From the NCBI GenBank assembly GCA_039197065.1, contig JBCCUL010000056.1, positions 1 through 17,405 on the forward strand: DNA of 17,405 nucleotides, written 5' to 3'. Under the pieces are notes generated by a model. That model was not told where the DNA came from, did no database searches, and saw only the letters and a list, made by a program, of their open reading frames with translations. Shown here piece by piece: positions 1 to 6,839 of this stretch (the stretch's first letter is position 1; every line of letters begins with the position of its first letter). The position numbers were made by a program, and so were the translations under genes. The stretch is from JANQPX01 sp039197065. Lineage in GTDB: Bacteria; Pseudomonadota; Alphaproteobacteria; Geminicoccales; Geminicoccaceae.

Positions 1-148
1 CATCGATCCAGCCTTCCCGGAGCCAGGCTCCAGTGGCCGATCGGATCAACGCTCACCGCGAACAGTTGCGGGGGCAGCTTCGGTCTCACCTGCAAACGTG
101 CAGGTCCCGAATTCCCTTTTCATCCCGAAGGAAACCGACGGAGGCATG
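1..148 (-). ncRNA. Cobalamin riboswitch, 3' end cut by window edge
   Basis: Read on the minus strand, this stretch has the ordered core of an AdoCbl/cobalamin riboswitch: GGTTTCCTTCGGGATGAAAA, then GGGAATTCGGG, a small hairpin, the invariant GCTGCCCCCGCAACTGT, a GCCACTGG block and GGGAAGGCTGG. The 3' B12-box (AGCCAGGAGACCTGCC type) and P1 closing strand would lie left of position 1, as would the regulated gene, so the target is unknown. Family knowledge says such elements repress B12 synthesis or transport, cobalt transport, or B12-independent isozymes when cobalamin is bound. A TTGACA-like hexamer lies just upstream on the same strand (168-173) with only a weak -10. The 5' boundary is approximate. 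Confidence 0.88.
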
Positions 149-299
149 ATGAGCGGATGTAGGTCGTTGTCAAGACATCATCGACAGCAGCGTCAACGAA
201 GTAGAGGCCGACTCTTGTCGACTCGAAAGTGTTCGATTTTTCTGGGTGCTGATCGAGCGAAGAACAGTCGTCCCTTCCAGGGAAAGTGTTTGCACTCTT

Positions 300-570
300 T
301 GGTATGCTGACGGCCCTCGCCTTCCTTCATACCAGCCTTGATGCCACGGATCGGCGCGTCCAGGGTGACGGACCCCGCCTTCTCCAAAGTGAGCTGAGCG
401 ACACTGCATCACCTGCTTCCAACTCCCCTTTTTACACAATCAGAATGACTTGCAGGCTGCCGGGCTCGACCATGGTTGGCTCGCCAGGCGCATTTTGTCG
501 CCCCCATCTTAGATCAGATGGACTCACGATTACTGGCTTTTCGAGTATGTCGCCCCCTTCAAACATCGGT
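300..570 (-). pseudogene. Remnant resembling a PCu(A)C copper-chaperone domain C-terminus
   Basis: On the minus strand the conceptual translation reads TMVEPGSLQVILIV, a TAA stop, KGELEAGDAVSL, a one-base frame change, then LTLEKAGSVTLDAPIRGIK. This matches the closing beta strands of PCu(A)C/DUF461 proteins (typically a PGGxHLMLIGL...LKxGxxxxLTLxFEKAGxVxVxxPV pattern), which deliver Cu(I) to cytochrome oxidase in the periplasm. The stop, the frameshift and the absence of the upstream Met/His copper-binding part show a non-functional relic. The sequence upstream of the match (to about 600) is open but not recognised. The call rests on pattern memory, so confidence is moderate. No other gene is seen in 1-684. 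Confidence 0.42.
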
Positions 571-581
571 CCGAGCCTATC

Positions 582-611
582 TTGGGCGATTGAAATCTGA
601 CATGTTATAAC
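582..611 (+). promoter_or_regulatory. Possible promoter of the Zur-linked ABC operon
   Basis: A TTG-containing -35-like hexamer (TTGGGC, 582-587) lies 18 bp from a good -10-like TATAAC (606-611). The -10 sits inside the Zur-like palindrome, so a bound repressor would block polymerase directly. The -35 is poor, and an alternative TTGAAA at 590-595 would pair with a weaker -10 near 613-618. This is pattern matching only. Confidence 0.4.
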
Positions 612-626
612 ATTACATAACATTTC
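599..626 (+). promoter_or_regulatory. Predicted Zur operator (palindrome plus overlapping half-site)
   Basis: GACATGTTATAACATTAC (599-616) contains the perfect 12-bp palindrome ATGTTATAACAT (602-613), the core of the alphaproteobacterial Zur motif GATATGTTATAACATATC, with 15 of 18 positions matching by eye. A second right half-site, CATAACATTTC (616-626), follows, so ATAACAT occurs twice exactly 10 bp apart (607-613 and 617-623), on the same helix face. It lies about 60 bp upstream of the 67-residue ORF, directly ahead of the transporter operon. Expected role: zinc-loaded Zur represses the operon and zinc starvation releases it. The motif is recognised from family knowledge and binding is inferred. 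Confidence 0.7.
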
Positions 627-684
627 TAGAACAACACACTCTTTCGAAGAGCATCGACGCGGTTAGTAAAGAGGGCGGTGATCC

Positions 685-888
685 ATGACACCAAGCACCT
701 ATGATGAATGGCGGCACTGCATCGTCGTGAAATGCGGGCTTCAGCTGACGCCGGAATTCATCCAGCAAAGGCTCTCAGCCCTTCGTGATGAAAATGACTA
801 TCAGACCCTGCGTTTCCGAGAGATGTGGGGCGTTGAGCATCTTCGGCAGGTCATCACTTGGTTCGAGAAGGCTGAAAACGAGCGGTAA
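685..888 (+). CDS. Small protein of unknown function, first gene of Zur-linked operon
   Basis: This encodes a 67-residue soluble protein with no signal peptide or membrane segment. It is predicted mostly helical, with a HCIVVKC segment (His11, Cys12, Cys17) near the N-terminus and an aromatic, charged C-terminal half (REMWGVEHL, ITWFEKAENE). An AGAGGG ribosome-binding site (670-675) precedes the ATG. It is the first gene after the predicted Zur operator, about 90 bp ahead of the substrate-binding protein gene, so it is probably co-transcribed with the importer. I do not recognise the family. The His/Cys cluster could bind metal, but that is only a suggestion. Coding potential is supported by the ribosome-binding site, the operon position and a plausible globular composition. 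Confidence 0.65.
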   Translation: MTPSTYDEWRHCIVVKCGLQLTPEFIQQRLSALRDENDYQTLRFREMWGVEHLRQVITWFEKAENER

Positions 889-974
889 CCTGGAAACAGG
901 CACGTATACGGGGGGCAATGGTTGGAACGGTCTCGGTCCTTTTGGATCAAAGAATGAAAACTAGGGAGAACATC

Positions 975-2510
975 GTGAGACATGTCGGAAGATTTCTTGT
1001 TGCCGCATGGCTGCTCATCGGCCTCGCCTCGCCGGGGCTGGCTCAGGAGGGCAGCCTCACCATCGCCTACCATTCCGGTCCTGGCAACGAGGCGCCCGAC
1101 CCCCGTGCCCGCCAGTGGGGCTGGCTGTCGAACCAGATGGGCGTCACCGAGACGCTGATGGGTCTCGACTTCGAGCTGCAACTCTACCCGCGCCTGGCGG
1201 AGAGCATCGAACAGAGCGGCCCGACCACTTGGCGCGTCACCCTGCGTGAGGGTGTCACGTTCCACGATGGCAGTCCGGTGACGGCGCAATCGGTGATCGA
1301 CAGCCTGACGCCGATCTCGGAAGAAGGTCACCCCGCCCACAACGCTCGGCTCGTCGATCTTCTCGATCTTGCAGAGATGAAAACGGACGGCGAGCTCGTC
1401 GTGGTGTTCGAAACCAACAAACCCAACGCCGCCTTTGCCTGGACGCTAACCGAGCCGGGTGTGGTCGTGCTTGGCGAAGCTTCCGAGGCTTTCCCAATCA
1501 ACGCGACTGGACCCTTCATCTTCCGTGAAGTCGTGGCGGATCAATGGTACCGCGTCGAGGCAAACCCGAACTACCGTGACGGAGCGCCGGCCCTGGCCGA
1601 AGCGACGATCCGGAAAATGACGGACCCGGCAGCGGCAGCGCTTGCCTTTGAAGCCGGGGATGTCGATCTGGTCATCAACTATGCTGAGACCGACTACGAG
1701 CGCATTCTGTCCACTGGGGCGCAGGGCTACGCGGCGCCGACGACACGTCTCTATCACTACGCGCTCAATCACCGGTCAGGGCCGCTGACGAACAAGCTGA
1801 TCCACCGTGCCGTCTCGCTCGCCATTGACCGCGAAGGCATCGTGGAGGCCGCGTTGTCGGACGTGGGTGGGGTGCCGGCCGGCGCGATCTTTCCGCAGGC
1901 AATGAAGGACTGGGCCGCGGACATTGCCCCAGTCTACGATCCGGCCGAAGCTGAACGGCTTCTCGCAGAGGCTGGCGCGGTCAAGGAAAATGGCCTTTGG
2001 ATGCTCGATGGCGAGCCTCTGACCATCCGCATCGTCACCTATTCGTCGCGCGCGGCCAACCCGCCGACGGCCGAGTTGACCCAGGCCTATCTGCAAGCCA
2101 TCGGCATCACGGCGACGGTCTCGATCGGCGAGTTCAGCGCCAACAACGAAGCGATTGCCAACGGCACGGCGGACATGCACCTGCAGGCATTCGGCACGGC
2201 GCCTCAGGGGGATCCGAGCTATTTCCCCGAACTGCTGCTCGCGGGACCCGGGTTCAAAATCGGCGGAAATGTCGGCGGGTATGCCAACCCGGATCTTGAC
2301 GCGCTGCTGACTGAAGGGCGCCAGACCTTCGACAAGGCCGAGCGCCAGCGGATCTACACCAAGGTACAGGAACTGATTACCGAGGAAGCGGCGTTGATCC
2401 CTGTCTTCCATTCGAACCAGACCAGCGTCGCTCAGGCGGGTCTTAGTGGGTTCAAGGTGCATCCCGCCGAAACATACTGGCTCAACACAGAGGTCGCCTT
2501 GACTGAATGA
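975..2510 (+). CDS. ABC transporter substrate-binding protein, NikA/DppA (SBP family 5) type
   Basis: This is a periplasmic solute receptor of the peptide/nickel/opine family, about 511 residues, the normal size. The chosen GTG at 975 has a strong AGGGAGA site 5 bp upstream and gives a compact signal peptide (RHVGRFLVAAWLLIGLASPGLAQ) ending at an A-x-A-like cleavage site. In-frame ATGs at 954 and 918 would only lengthen the n-region. SBP5 hallmarks include the early YPRLAESIEQSGPTTWRVTL and VTFHDGSPVTAQSVIDSL, and a C-terminal YTKVQELITEEAALIPVF. The stop overlaps the next gene's ATG by 4 bp. Family members bind peptides, Ni-chelates or opine metallophores. Given the upstream Zur motif, a zinc chelate is a reasonable guess, but the ligand cannot be read from sequence. 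Confidence 0.93.
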   Translation: MRHVGRFLVAAWLLIGLASPGLAQEGSLTIAYHSGPGNEAPDPRARQWGWLSNQMGVTETLMGLDFELQLYPRLAESIEQSGPTTWRVTLREGVTFHDGSPVTAQSVIDSLTPISEEGHPAHNARLVDLLDLAEMKTDGELVVVFETNKPNAAFAWTLTEPGVVVLGEASEAFPINATGPFIFREVVADQWYRVEANPNYRDGAPALAEATIRKMTDPAAAALAFEAGDVDLVINYAETDYERILSTGAQGYAAPTTRLYHYALNHRSGPLTNKLIHRAVSLAIDREGIVEAALSDVGGVPAGAIFPQAMKDWAADIAPVYDPAEAERLLAEAGAVKENGLWMLDGEPLTIRIVTYSSRAANPPTAELTQAYLQAIGITATVSIGEFSANNEAIANGTADMHLQAFGTAPQGDPSYFPELLLAGPGFKIGGNVGGYANPDLDALLTEGRQTFDKAERQRIYTKVQELITEEAALIPVFHSNQTSVAQAGLSGFKVHPAETYWLNTEVALTE

Positions 2511-3190
2511 GCCTGTCCGTAAGCGGCCTGTCCGTGACGCGGGCAGGCCGCATCATCCTGCATCCGACCGATCTGACCCTGCCGAAGGGCGGTCGGATTG
2601 GGCTCGTCGGACCCAGCGGATCGGGCAAGTCGACGCTCTGCGATGCCCTGATTGACCGCCTGCGGTCCGAAGGCGTCGCTGTCGCCCATGTTCCGCAAAG
2701 TCCAGAGGAGGCGCTGGCCCCCCTTCGCCGGCTGGAGTTCCATTGGCGGCAGGCGGAACGGGCACTCGGTCTGGACCATGATCCCGATCGTCAGGATGCA
2801 CTGCTGGCCGCGCTCGGGCTGACCAGGCGGCAGCTGAACGTCCGCCCGTGGGCATGGAGCCGGGGCATGCAGCAGCGCTTTGTCATCGCGCTTGCCCTGC
2901 TGGCCAACCCCGCGTTGCTTATCCTTGACGAGCCGACCTCGGCGCTCGACCCGATTATCGCCGCCGCGACGCTGGGTCTGGTGGAGACCCACGCCAACGA
3001 GACCGGCGCCACGCTTCTGATCGTCACCCATGACCTTGGCCTCGCCGCGGCCTGGGCGAGCAGGCTGCTGGTTCTGGACGAGGGGCGCATCGTCGAGGAT
3101 ACGGCGACCGGCGACTTGTTGGCCCGTCCCGCAAGCTCCACGGCCCAGACGCTGGTCGCACATCGGAACTGGGCGGAATTGCCGTGCTGA
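2507..3190 (+). CDS. ABC transporter ATP-binding subunit 1 (NikD/DppD-like)
   Basis: This 227-residue cytoplasmic ATPase energises the importer. It has a Walker A (GPSGSGKST, residues about 36-44), an ABC signature in unusual form (WSRGMQQR), a Walker B plus D-loop (LLILDEPTSALD) and an H-switch (VTHDLG). It is short for NikD/DppD and lacks the C-terminal oligopeptide-transporter extension usual in OppD/DppD, so it resembles the compact NikD/CntD type. Its ATG overlaps the substrate-binding protein stop (ATGA), and its own stop overlaps the GTG of the second ATPase gene, indicating tight translational coupling. The signature has Arg in place of the first Gly of LSGGQ, and the partner ATPase is changed at the same position. 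Confidence 0.92.
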   Translation: MSLSVSGLSVTRAGRIILHPTDLTLPKGGRIGLVGPSGSGKSTLCDALIDRLRSEGVAVAHVPQSPEEALAPLRRLEFHWRQAERALGLDHDPDRQDALLAALGLTRRQLNVRPWAWSRGMQQRFVIALALLANPALLILDEPTSALDPIIAAATLGLVETHANETGATLLIVTHDLGLAAAWASRLLVLDEGRIVEDTATGDLLARPASSTAQTLVAHRNWAELPC

Positions 3191-3912
3191 CCGTCGAAGG
3201 ACTTGCTGTTCGCCGAGGCGGCCGCGATGTGCTGCAGGACGTCTGCCTGTCTCTAGGCCCCGGCAAGACCCTTGCCGTGCTGGGCGAAAGCGGGGCCGGG
3301 AAATCCACGCTCGTCGCGGCAGTGCTTGGCCTGTTGCCGCTAGAGGCCGGCCGCGTGACCTGGGCGGGCCAGGCGATGTCTCGCGGCGGTGCCGCCTTGG
3401 TGATGCAGGAGCCTCGCGCCGGCTTCAATCCGCGCTTGACGCTTCGCCGTTCGATCTGCGAGCCGCTGCGCGCCTACGGGTTGCCGGACGATCCGGCACG
3501 GTTGCAGAAGCTTTGCCGGGGACTGGAACTCGACCCGGCGCTGCTTGAACGGCGCCCCTATCAAGTCTCCATTGGGCAGGCGCAGAGGGCCGGGATGCTC
3601 CGCGCCCTTATTGCAGCACCGCCGCTGATCCTGTTCGACGAACCGCTCTCGGCGCTCGATGCCGCGACGCAGAAACAGACGGCAAGATTGATCTCCACGC
3701 TCCAGAACGAAGAAGGTTTCGCTGCCCTGATCGTCACCCACGACCTCGGCTATGCGGCGGCCCACGCGGACGGCATTGCCGTCCTGCGAGAAGGCCGGAT
3801 CGAGGAGGCGGCAGAGGCACGGGACTTCTTCCGGGCGGCCCGGAGCGCGTACGGACAAAGCCTTGTGGCCGCCGCCGTCGCGCTCGGCGCCTTGGAGCGG
3901 CGCGCTGCATGA
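3184..3912 (+). CDS. ABC transporter ATP-binding subunit 2 (NikE/DppF-like)
   Basis: This 242-residue ATPase pairs with the preceding subunit. It begins at GTG 3184, overlapping the upstream stop. Motifs are Walker A (GESGAGKST, about residues 36-44), Q-loop MQEPRAGFNP, signature VSIGQAQR instead of LSGGQxQR, Walker B LILFDEPLSALD and switch VTHDLG. The MQEPRAGFNPRLT stretch is typical of the nickel/peptide ATPase pair. The gene overlaps the first permease gene by 4 bp. Both ATPases deviate at the first Gly of the signature, while the Ser and the last Gly are kept, so activity is probably retained. Confidence 0.92.
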   Translation: MLTVEGLAVRRGGRDVLQDVCLSLGPGKTLAVLGESGAGKSTLVAAVLGLLPLEAGRVTWAGQAMSRGGAALVMQEPRAGFNPRLTLRRSICEPLRAYGLPDDPARLQKLCRGLELDPALLERRPYQVSIGQAQRAGMLRALIAAPPLILFDEPLSALDAATQKQTARLISTLQNEEGFAALIVTHDLGYAAAHADGIAVLREGRIEEAAEARDFFRAARSAYGQSLVAAAVALGALERRAA

Positions 3913-4844
3913 AGGAGGTCGCCCAGCTTTTTCTGAGGGCAATCGTCGTCTTCGCAGGCACCGCGCTGGTGACCTTCACGCTTCTCTGGTACGCGCCGGG
4001 CGATCCGGCGCTCAGCATCGCCGTGGCCCGGTATGACGCGGTGGTGCCTGCGGATGTCCTGGAGCAAATCCGCGCCGAGACAGGCCTGGACGCCGGGTTT
4101 TGGCCGGCTTTCCTGCACTGGATAACGCCGTTGCTCCAGTGCGATCTCGGCAATTCCTCGGTCTCCAATCGCCCGATCTGGCCGGAACTGCGTGACGATA
4201 TTCTGCTGACCTTGCCGCTGGCTTTGACGGGACTGGCCATCGGCATCGCTCTTGCGGTTCCGCTCGCCATCCTCGCCGTCCATAAGCCCGGCGGCCTTGT
4301 CGACCGTGGCGCGGTAGCGCTGGCCTCGCTCGGCGCGGCGATGCCGGCCTACTGGCTCGGGCTTCTGCTCATCCTCGCCTTCGCGGTGAAGCTCGCCTGG
4401 CTTCCGGCCATGGGCGCGGGATCGGCGCAGCACCTGGTGCTGCCCGCTTTGACCCTTGGCCTTGGCGTTGCCGCCTCGCTGACCCGCATCCTGCGCTCCG
4501 CCCTGCTGGAGGCCAAAGGCGCGCCGTTCCTGCCGGCCCTGGCCCGCAGAGGCGTCGGCGCGCGCGAACGCGCGCTGTCCCATGTCGCACCCCATGCGGC
4601 GATCCCTGTAGTGACCGTCGTCGGGCTTGAACTTGCCTTTCTGCTGGAAGGCACCGTCATCGTGGAGGTGATCTTCGCCCGTCCCGGCCTCGGCACCTTC
4701 CTGATCGAGGCGATCCAGGCGCGGGACTTTCCCAAGGTGCAGGCCATGGTGCTTTTGACGGCCGTCCTTTTCGTCACGGTCAACCTGCTGACCGATCTCT
4801 TCTACCGCCTAGTCGATCCAAGGATCGGAGCGGTCGATGCATGA
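3909..4844 (+). CDS. ABC transporter permease 1 (NikB/DppB-like)
   Basis: This inner-membrane permease of 311 residues has an N-terminal transmembrane segment (FLRAIVVFAGTALVTFTLLW) followed by the family-typical YAPGDPA motif. A periplasmic loop follows with CDLGNSSVSNRPIWPEL, then about five further hydrophobic helices. The EAA-type cytoplasmic coupling loop is visible as ALARRGVGARERALSHVAPH, and the end LLTDLFYRLVDPRI is characteristic of DppB/NikB permeases. It overlaps the upstream ATPase gene by 4 bp (ATGA) and the next permease gene by 8 bp. With the second permease it forms the membrane channel for the substrate delivered by the periplasmic receptor. Confidence 0.93.
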   Translation: MKEVAQLFLRAIVVFAGTALVTFTLLWYAPGDPALSIAVARYDAVVPADVLEQIRAETGLDAGFWPAFLHWITPLLQCDLGNSSVSNRPIWPELRDDILLTLPLALTGLAIGIALAVPLAILAVHKPGGLVDRGAVALASLGAAMPAYWLGLLLILAFAVKLAWLPAMGAGSAQHLVLPALTLGLGVAASLTRILRSALLEAKGAPFLPALARRGVGARERALSHVAPHAAIPVVTVVGLELAFLLEGTVIVEVIFARPGLGTFLIEAIQARDFPKVQAMVLLTAVLFVTVNLLTDLFYRLVDPRIGAVDA

Positions 4845-5640
4845 CCTGCGCCCGGTCCTGATCGTGGTGGGCATCCTTGCAGCACTGGCTCTGTTCGGGC
4901 CATACCTCGCCCCGAACCCGCCCAACGCCATCGATATCCCCAATCGCCTGGCGGGGCCGGGCGCGGTCTATCCTCTCGGCACGGACGCCATGGGCCGCTG
5001 CATCCTCTCGCGGCTCCTCCATGGTGCCCGCTGGTCGCTAGGGCTCGCCTTTCTGGTGTCGACCATCGGTCTCGTCGCCGGCAGCCTGATTGGTCTCGTG
5101 GCGGCGATGGGCGGACGCGCTGTCGACTGGAGCCTCATGCGGGTCACCGATATCTTCCTTGCCTTTCCGGAACTGATCGCCGCCGTGGTCATAGCGGGTT
5201 TGCTCGGCGCCGGCACGGGCAGCCTGATCTTCACGCTGACCATCACCGGCTGGATGCGCTATGCCCGGGTCGCCCGGGGAATCGGTCTCGGACTGCAGAG
5301 CCGGGGCTATGTCGTCCAGGCTCGTCTGGCCGGGCTCTCTGGGACGGACATTGCGTACTGGCACTATCTGCCAGCGCTTCTCCCTTCGCTCACCGTGGTC
5401 TGGACCGGCATGCTGGCGCGGGCGATCCTCGGTATCTCGGCGCTGGGCTTTCTCGGCTTCGGCGTGCAGCCGCCCACGCCCGAATGGGGCACGATGCTGC
5501 TCGACGCGCGCGTGCACATCCGCTCCTCCCCCTTGCAGATGATCTGGCCGGGCCTCGCGGTCGTCATCTGCGTTCTCGCGTTCAATCTCGCGGGCGACGC
5601 CTTGCGCGACGCGCTTGACCGCAAGGAACCTGCGACGTGA
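4837..5640 (+). CDS. ABC transporter permease 2 (NikC/DppC-like)
   Basis: This second permease, 267 residues, shows the DppC/NikC hallmarks: an N-terminal helix (LIVVGILAALALFGPYLAP), the motif YPLGTDAMGRCILSRLLHG, helices, and a cytoplasmic EAA loop (VVQARLAGLSGTDIAYWHYLP). The conserved end LGFLGFGVQPPTPEWGTML is followed by a last helix and the family-typical NLAGDALRDALD. The start ATG overlaps the first permease gene by 8 bp and the stop lies about 50 bp before the methyltransferase ATG. It belongs to the ABC-2 (SBP5-dependent) importer of this operon. Confidence 0.93.
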   Translation: MHDLRPVLIVVGILAALALFGPYLAPNPPNAIDIPNRLAGPGAVYPLGTDAMGRCILSRLLHGARWSLGLAFLVSTIGLVAGSLIGLVAAMGGRAVDWSLMRVTDIFLAFPELIAAVVIAGLLGAGTGSLIFTLTITGWMRYARVARGIGLGLQSRGYVVQARLAGLSGTDIAYWHYLPALLPSLTVVWTGMLARAILGISALGFLGFGVQPPTPEWGTMLLDARVHIRSSPLQMIWPGLAVVICVLAFNLAGDALRDALDRKEPAT

Positions 5641-5692
5641 CCGAGGCTGGCCGCACAGCATTGGGGCGCGAACCACGAGGAAGGGGATCTTC

Positions 5693-6463
5693 ATGACCTT
5701 GCGGAACTTTGACCTCAAGGAAGAGGTGCGCTCCTATTGGAATGCGCGCGCCGAGAGCTTCGACAAATCTCCCGGACATTGCATTCGCACGCCGCGCGAA
5801 TTCGAGGCCTATGAGCGCCTGATCCGGCGCCAAGCACCCGGGATCGTCGGCGGCGAGGTGATGGACGTCGCAAGCGGCACCGGGGAAGTCACGCGCCTCC
5901 TGCGCCGGCTCGGCTGCCGCGTCACCGGGGTCGATCTCTCCGCCGACATGGTTTCTCGCGCGCGAGAAAAACACGCAGGCGACCCGGAGGTCGATTTCAT
6001 CGAGGGCGATACGGAATATCTGCTGTTCGCCGACGAGAGCTTCGATGGGATCGTCTGCCGAAACCTCATCTGGACCCTGACCGACCATGCCGCAGCCTTC
6101 GCCGAGTGGCGTCGTGTCTTGAAGCCAGGCGGTACGGTCGTAGCCTTCGAAGGCAACTGGATGAAGCCCGATCGCTTATCGCGCCTCCTCCGGCGCATGG
6201 CGACGAAGCTCGGCCGCAGGATCGAGACCGATCAGCCGGATTTCACCGCCTGCCTCGCCCAGCTGCCGTTTCGAGACGGCCTCACTCCGCAAGTCCTGAC
6301 ACCGCTTTTGACCGCCGCCGGGTTCGCGCGTCCCGCCTTCCACCCGATACCAGGCGTGAAGCTCGCACAACTCGGACGCGCCAACTGGCCCGAGCGCTGC
6401 TCGCTTCTCTCTTACGCGCGCGGCAGATTCATGATGGTGGCGCGACGGCCGGAAGAATCGTAG
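5693..6463 (+). CDS. Class I SAM-dependent methyltransferase linked to the importer
   Basis: This encodes 256 residues with a Rossmann-type methyltransferase fold: motif I VMDVASGTGEVTRLL (about residues 55-69), motif II VTGVDLSADMVSRA, an acidic IEGDTEYL and post-motif VLKPGGTVVAFEGNW. A GAGGAAGGGG ribosome-binding site (5677-5686) decides for the ATG at 5693 over the in-frame start at 5615, which would overlap the permease gene. It is the last gene of the operon and is followed by a hairpin/T-run. The acceptor substrate cannot be read. In this context it could modify a metal chelator taken up by the transporter, a biosynthetic intermediate, or a toxic metalloid. No synthase of the nicotianamine/opine type lies in the window. 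Confidence 0.87.
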   Translation: MTLRNFDLKEEVRSYWNARAESFDKSPGHCIRTPREFEAYERLIRRQAPGIVGGEVMDVASGTGEVTRLLRRLGCRVTGVDLSADMVSRAREKHAGDPEVDFIEGDTEYLLFADESFDGIVCRNLIWTLTDHAAAFAEWRRVLKPGGTVVAFEGNWMKPDRLSRLLRRMATKLGRRIETDQPDFTACLAQLPFRDGLTPQVLTPLLTAAGFARPAFHPIPGVKLAQLGRANWPERCSLLSYARGRFMMVARRPEES

Positions 6464-6494
6464 GCGCACATGCGACGGTTACCGTCCGAATCGC

Positions 6495-6531
6495 GCTGGT
6501 CAGCGCCGACCAGCCGTCACCTGACTTTTTT
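6495..6531 (+). terminator. Possible intrinsic terminator after the ABC/methyltransferase operon
   Basis: GCTGGTC (6495-6501) and GACCAGC (6508-6514) form a perfect 7-bp stem with a 6-nt loop. A run of six T lies 11 nt further on (6526-6531). Alternatively GTCAG (6499-6503) pairs with CTGAC (6521-6525) immediately before the T-run. Either fold could end transcription ahead of the repressor gene. Confidence 0.42.
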
Positions 6532-6539
6532 CATTCGCC

Positions 6540-6565
6540 TTATCCACTCCAGGGGGATAGGATAA
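6540..6565 (+). promoter_or_regulatory. Candidate operator of the CsoR/RcnR-family repressor
   Basis: TTATCC (6540-6545) and GGATAA (6560-6565) are perfect inverted arms around a CTCC-A-GGGGG centre. CsoR/RcnR/InrS-family operators are typically a G/C tract flanked by A/T-rich inverted arms. The site ends 3 bp before the repressor ATG and includes its likely ribosome-binding site (GGGGGATAGGA). Bound repressor would therefore silence both itself and the exporter gene. Metal binding would be expected to release it. Confidence 0.5.
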
Positions 6566-6568
6566 AGC

Positions 6569-6832
6569 ATGACACATCAAAGCCATCCCGACGTCGTCAA
6601 GCGCCTGAAGCGCTCCGAAGGCCATTTGCGCAAGACCATCCAGATGATCGAGGAGGGACGGCCATGCACGGACCTCGCCCAGCAGCTGCATGCCGTGCAG
6701 AAAGCCGTCGAGCAGGCGAAGAAGATGCTGATCCACGACCATATCGATCATTGCCTGAACGGATCCGCCAGCGGCGAGGTCGACAATAAGGCGGTGGTCG
6801 CCGAGTTTCGCGAAATCTCCAAGTATCTGTGA
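6569..6832 (+). CDS. CsoR/RcnR-family metal-sensing repressor
   Basis: This 87-residue all-helical DUF156 (CsoR/RcnR/FrmR) protein has the family core KRLKRSEGHLRKTIQMIEEG...DLAQQLHAVQKAVEQA. Candidate ligands are Cys33, His58 and Cys62, reproducing the CsoR-type C-x24-H-x3-C spacing, plus His3 and His6 at the N-terminus. An N-terminal His added to Cys-His-Cys resembles the nickel sensor InrS more than RcnR (His-Cys-His-His) or plain Cu(I) CsoR. The gene sits 7 bp upstream of an RcnA-type nickel/cobalt exporter gene, so Ni(II)/Co(II) sensing is favoured over copper. A G-tract inverted repeat overlapping its start is the likely autoregulatory operator. Confidence 0.88.
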   Translation: MTHQSHPDVVKRLKRSEGHLRKTIQMIEEGRPCTDLAQQLHAVQKAVEQAKKMLIHDHIDHCLNGSASGEVDNKAVVAEFREISKYL

Positions 6833-6839
6833 GTAGATC

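Noticed and set aside
98..310. Short plus-strand open frame near the left edge
   Set aside because: It overlaps the minus-strand riboswitch, has no ribosome-binding site and has Arg-rich shadow composition.
1776..2462. Minus-strand open frame of 228 codons
   Set aside because: It is antisense to the substrate-binding protein gene, with shadow composition and no domain.
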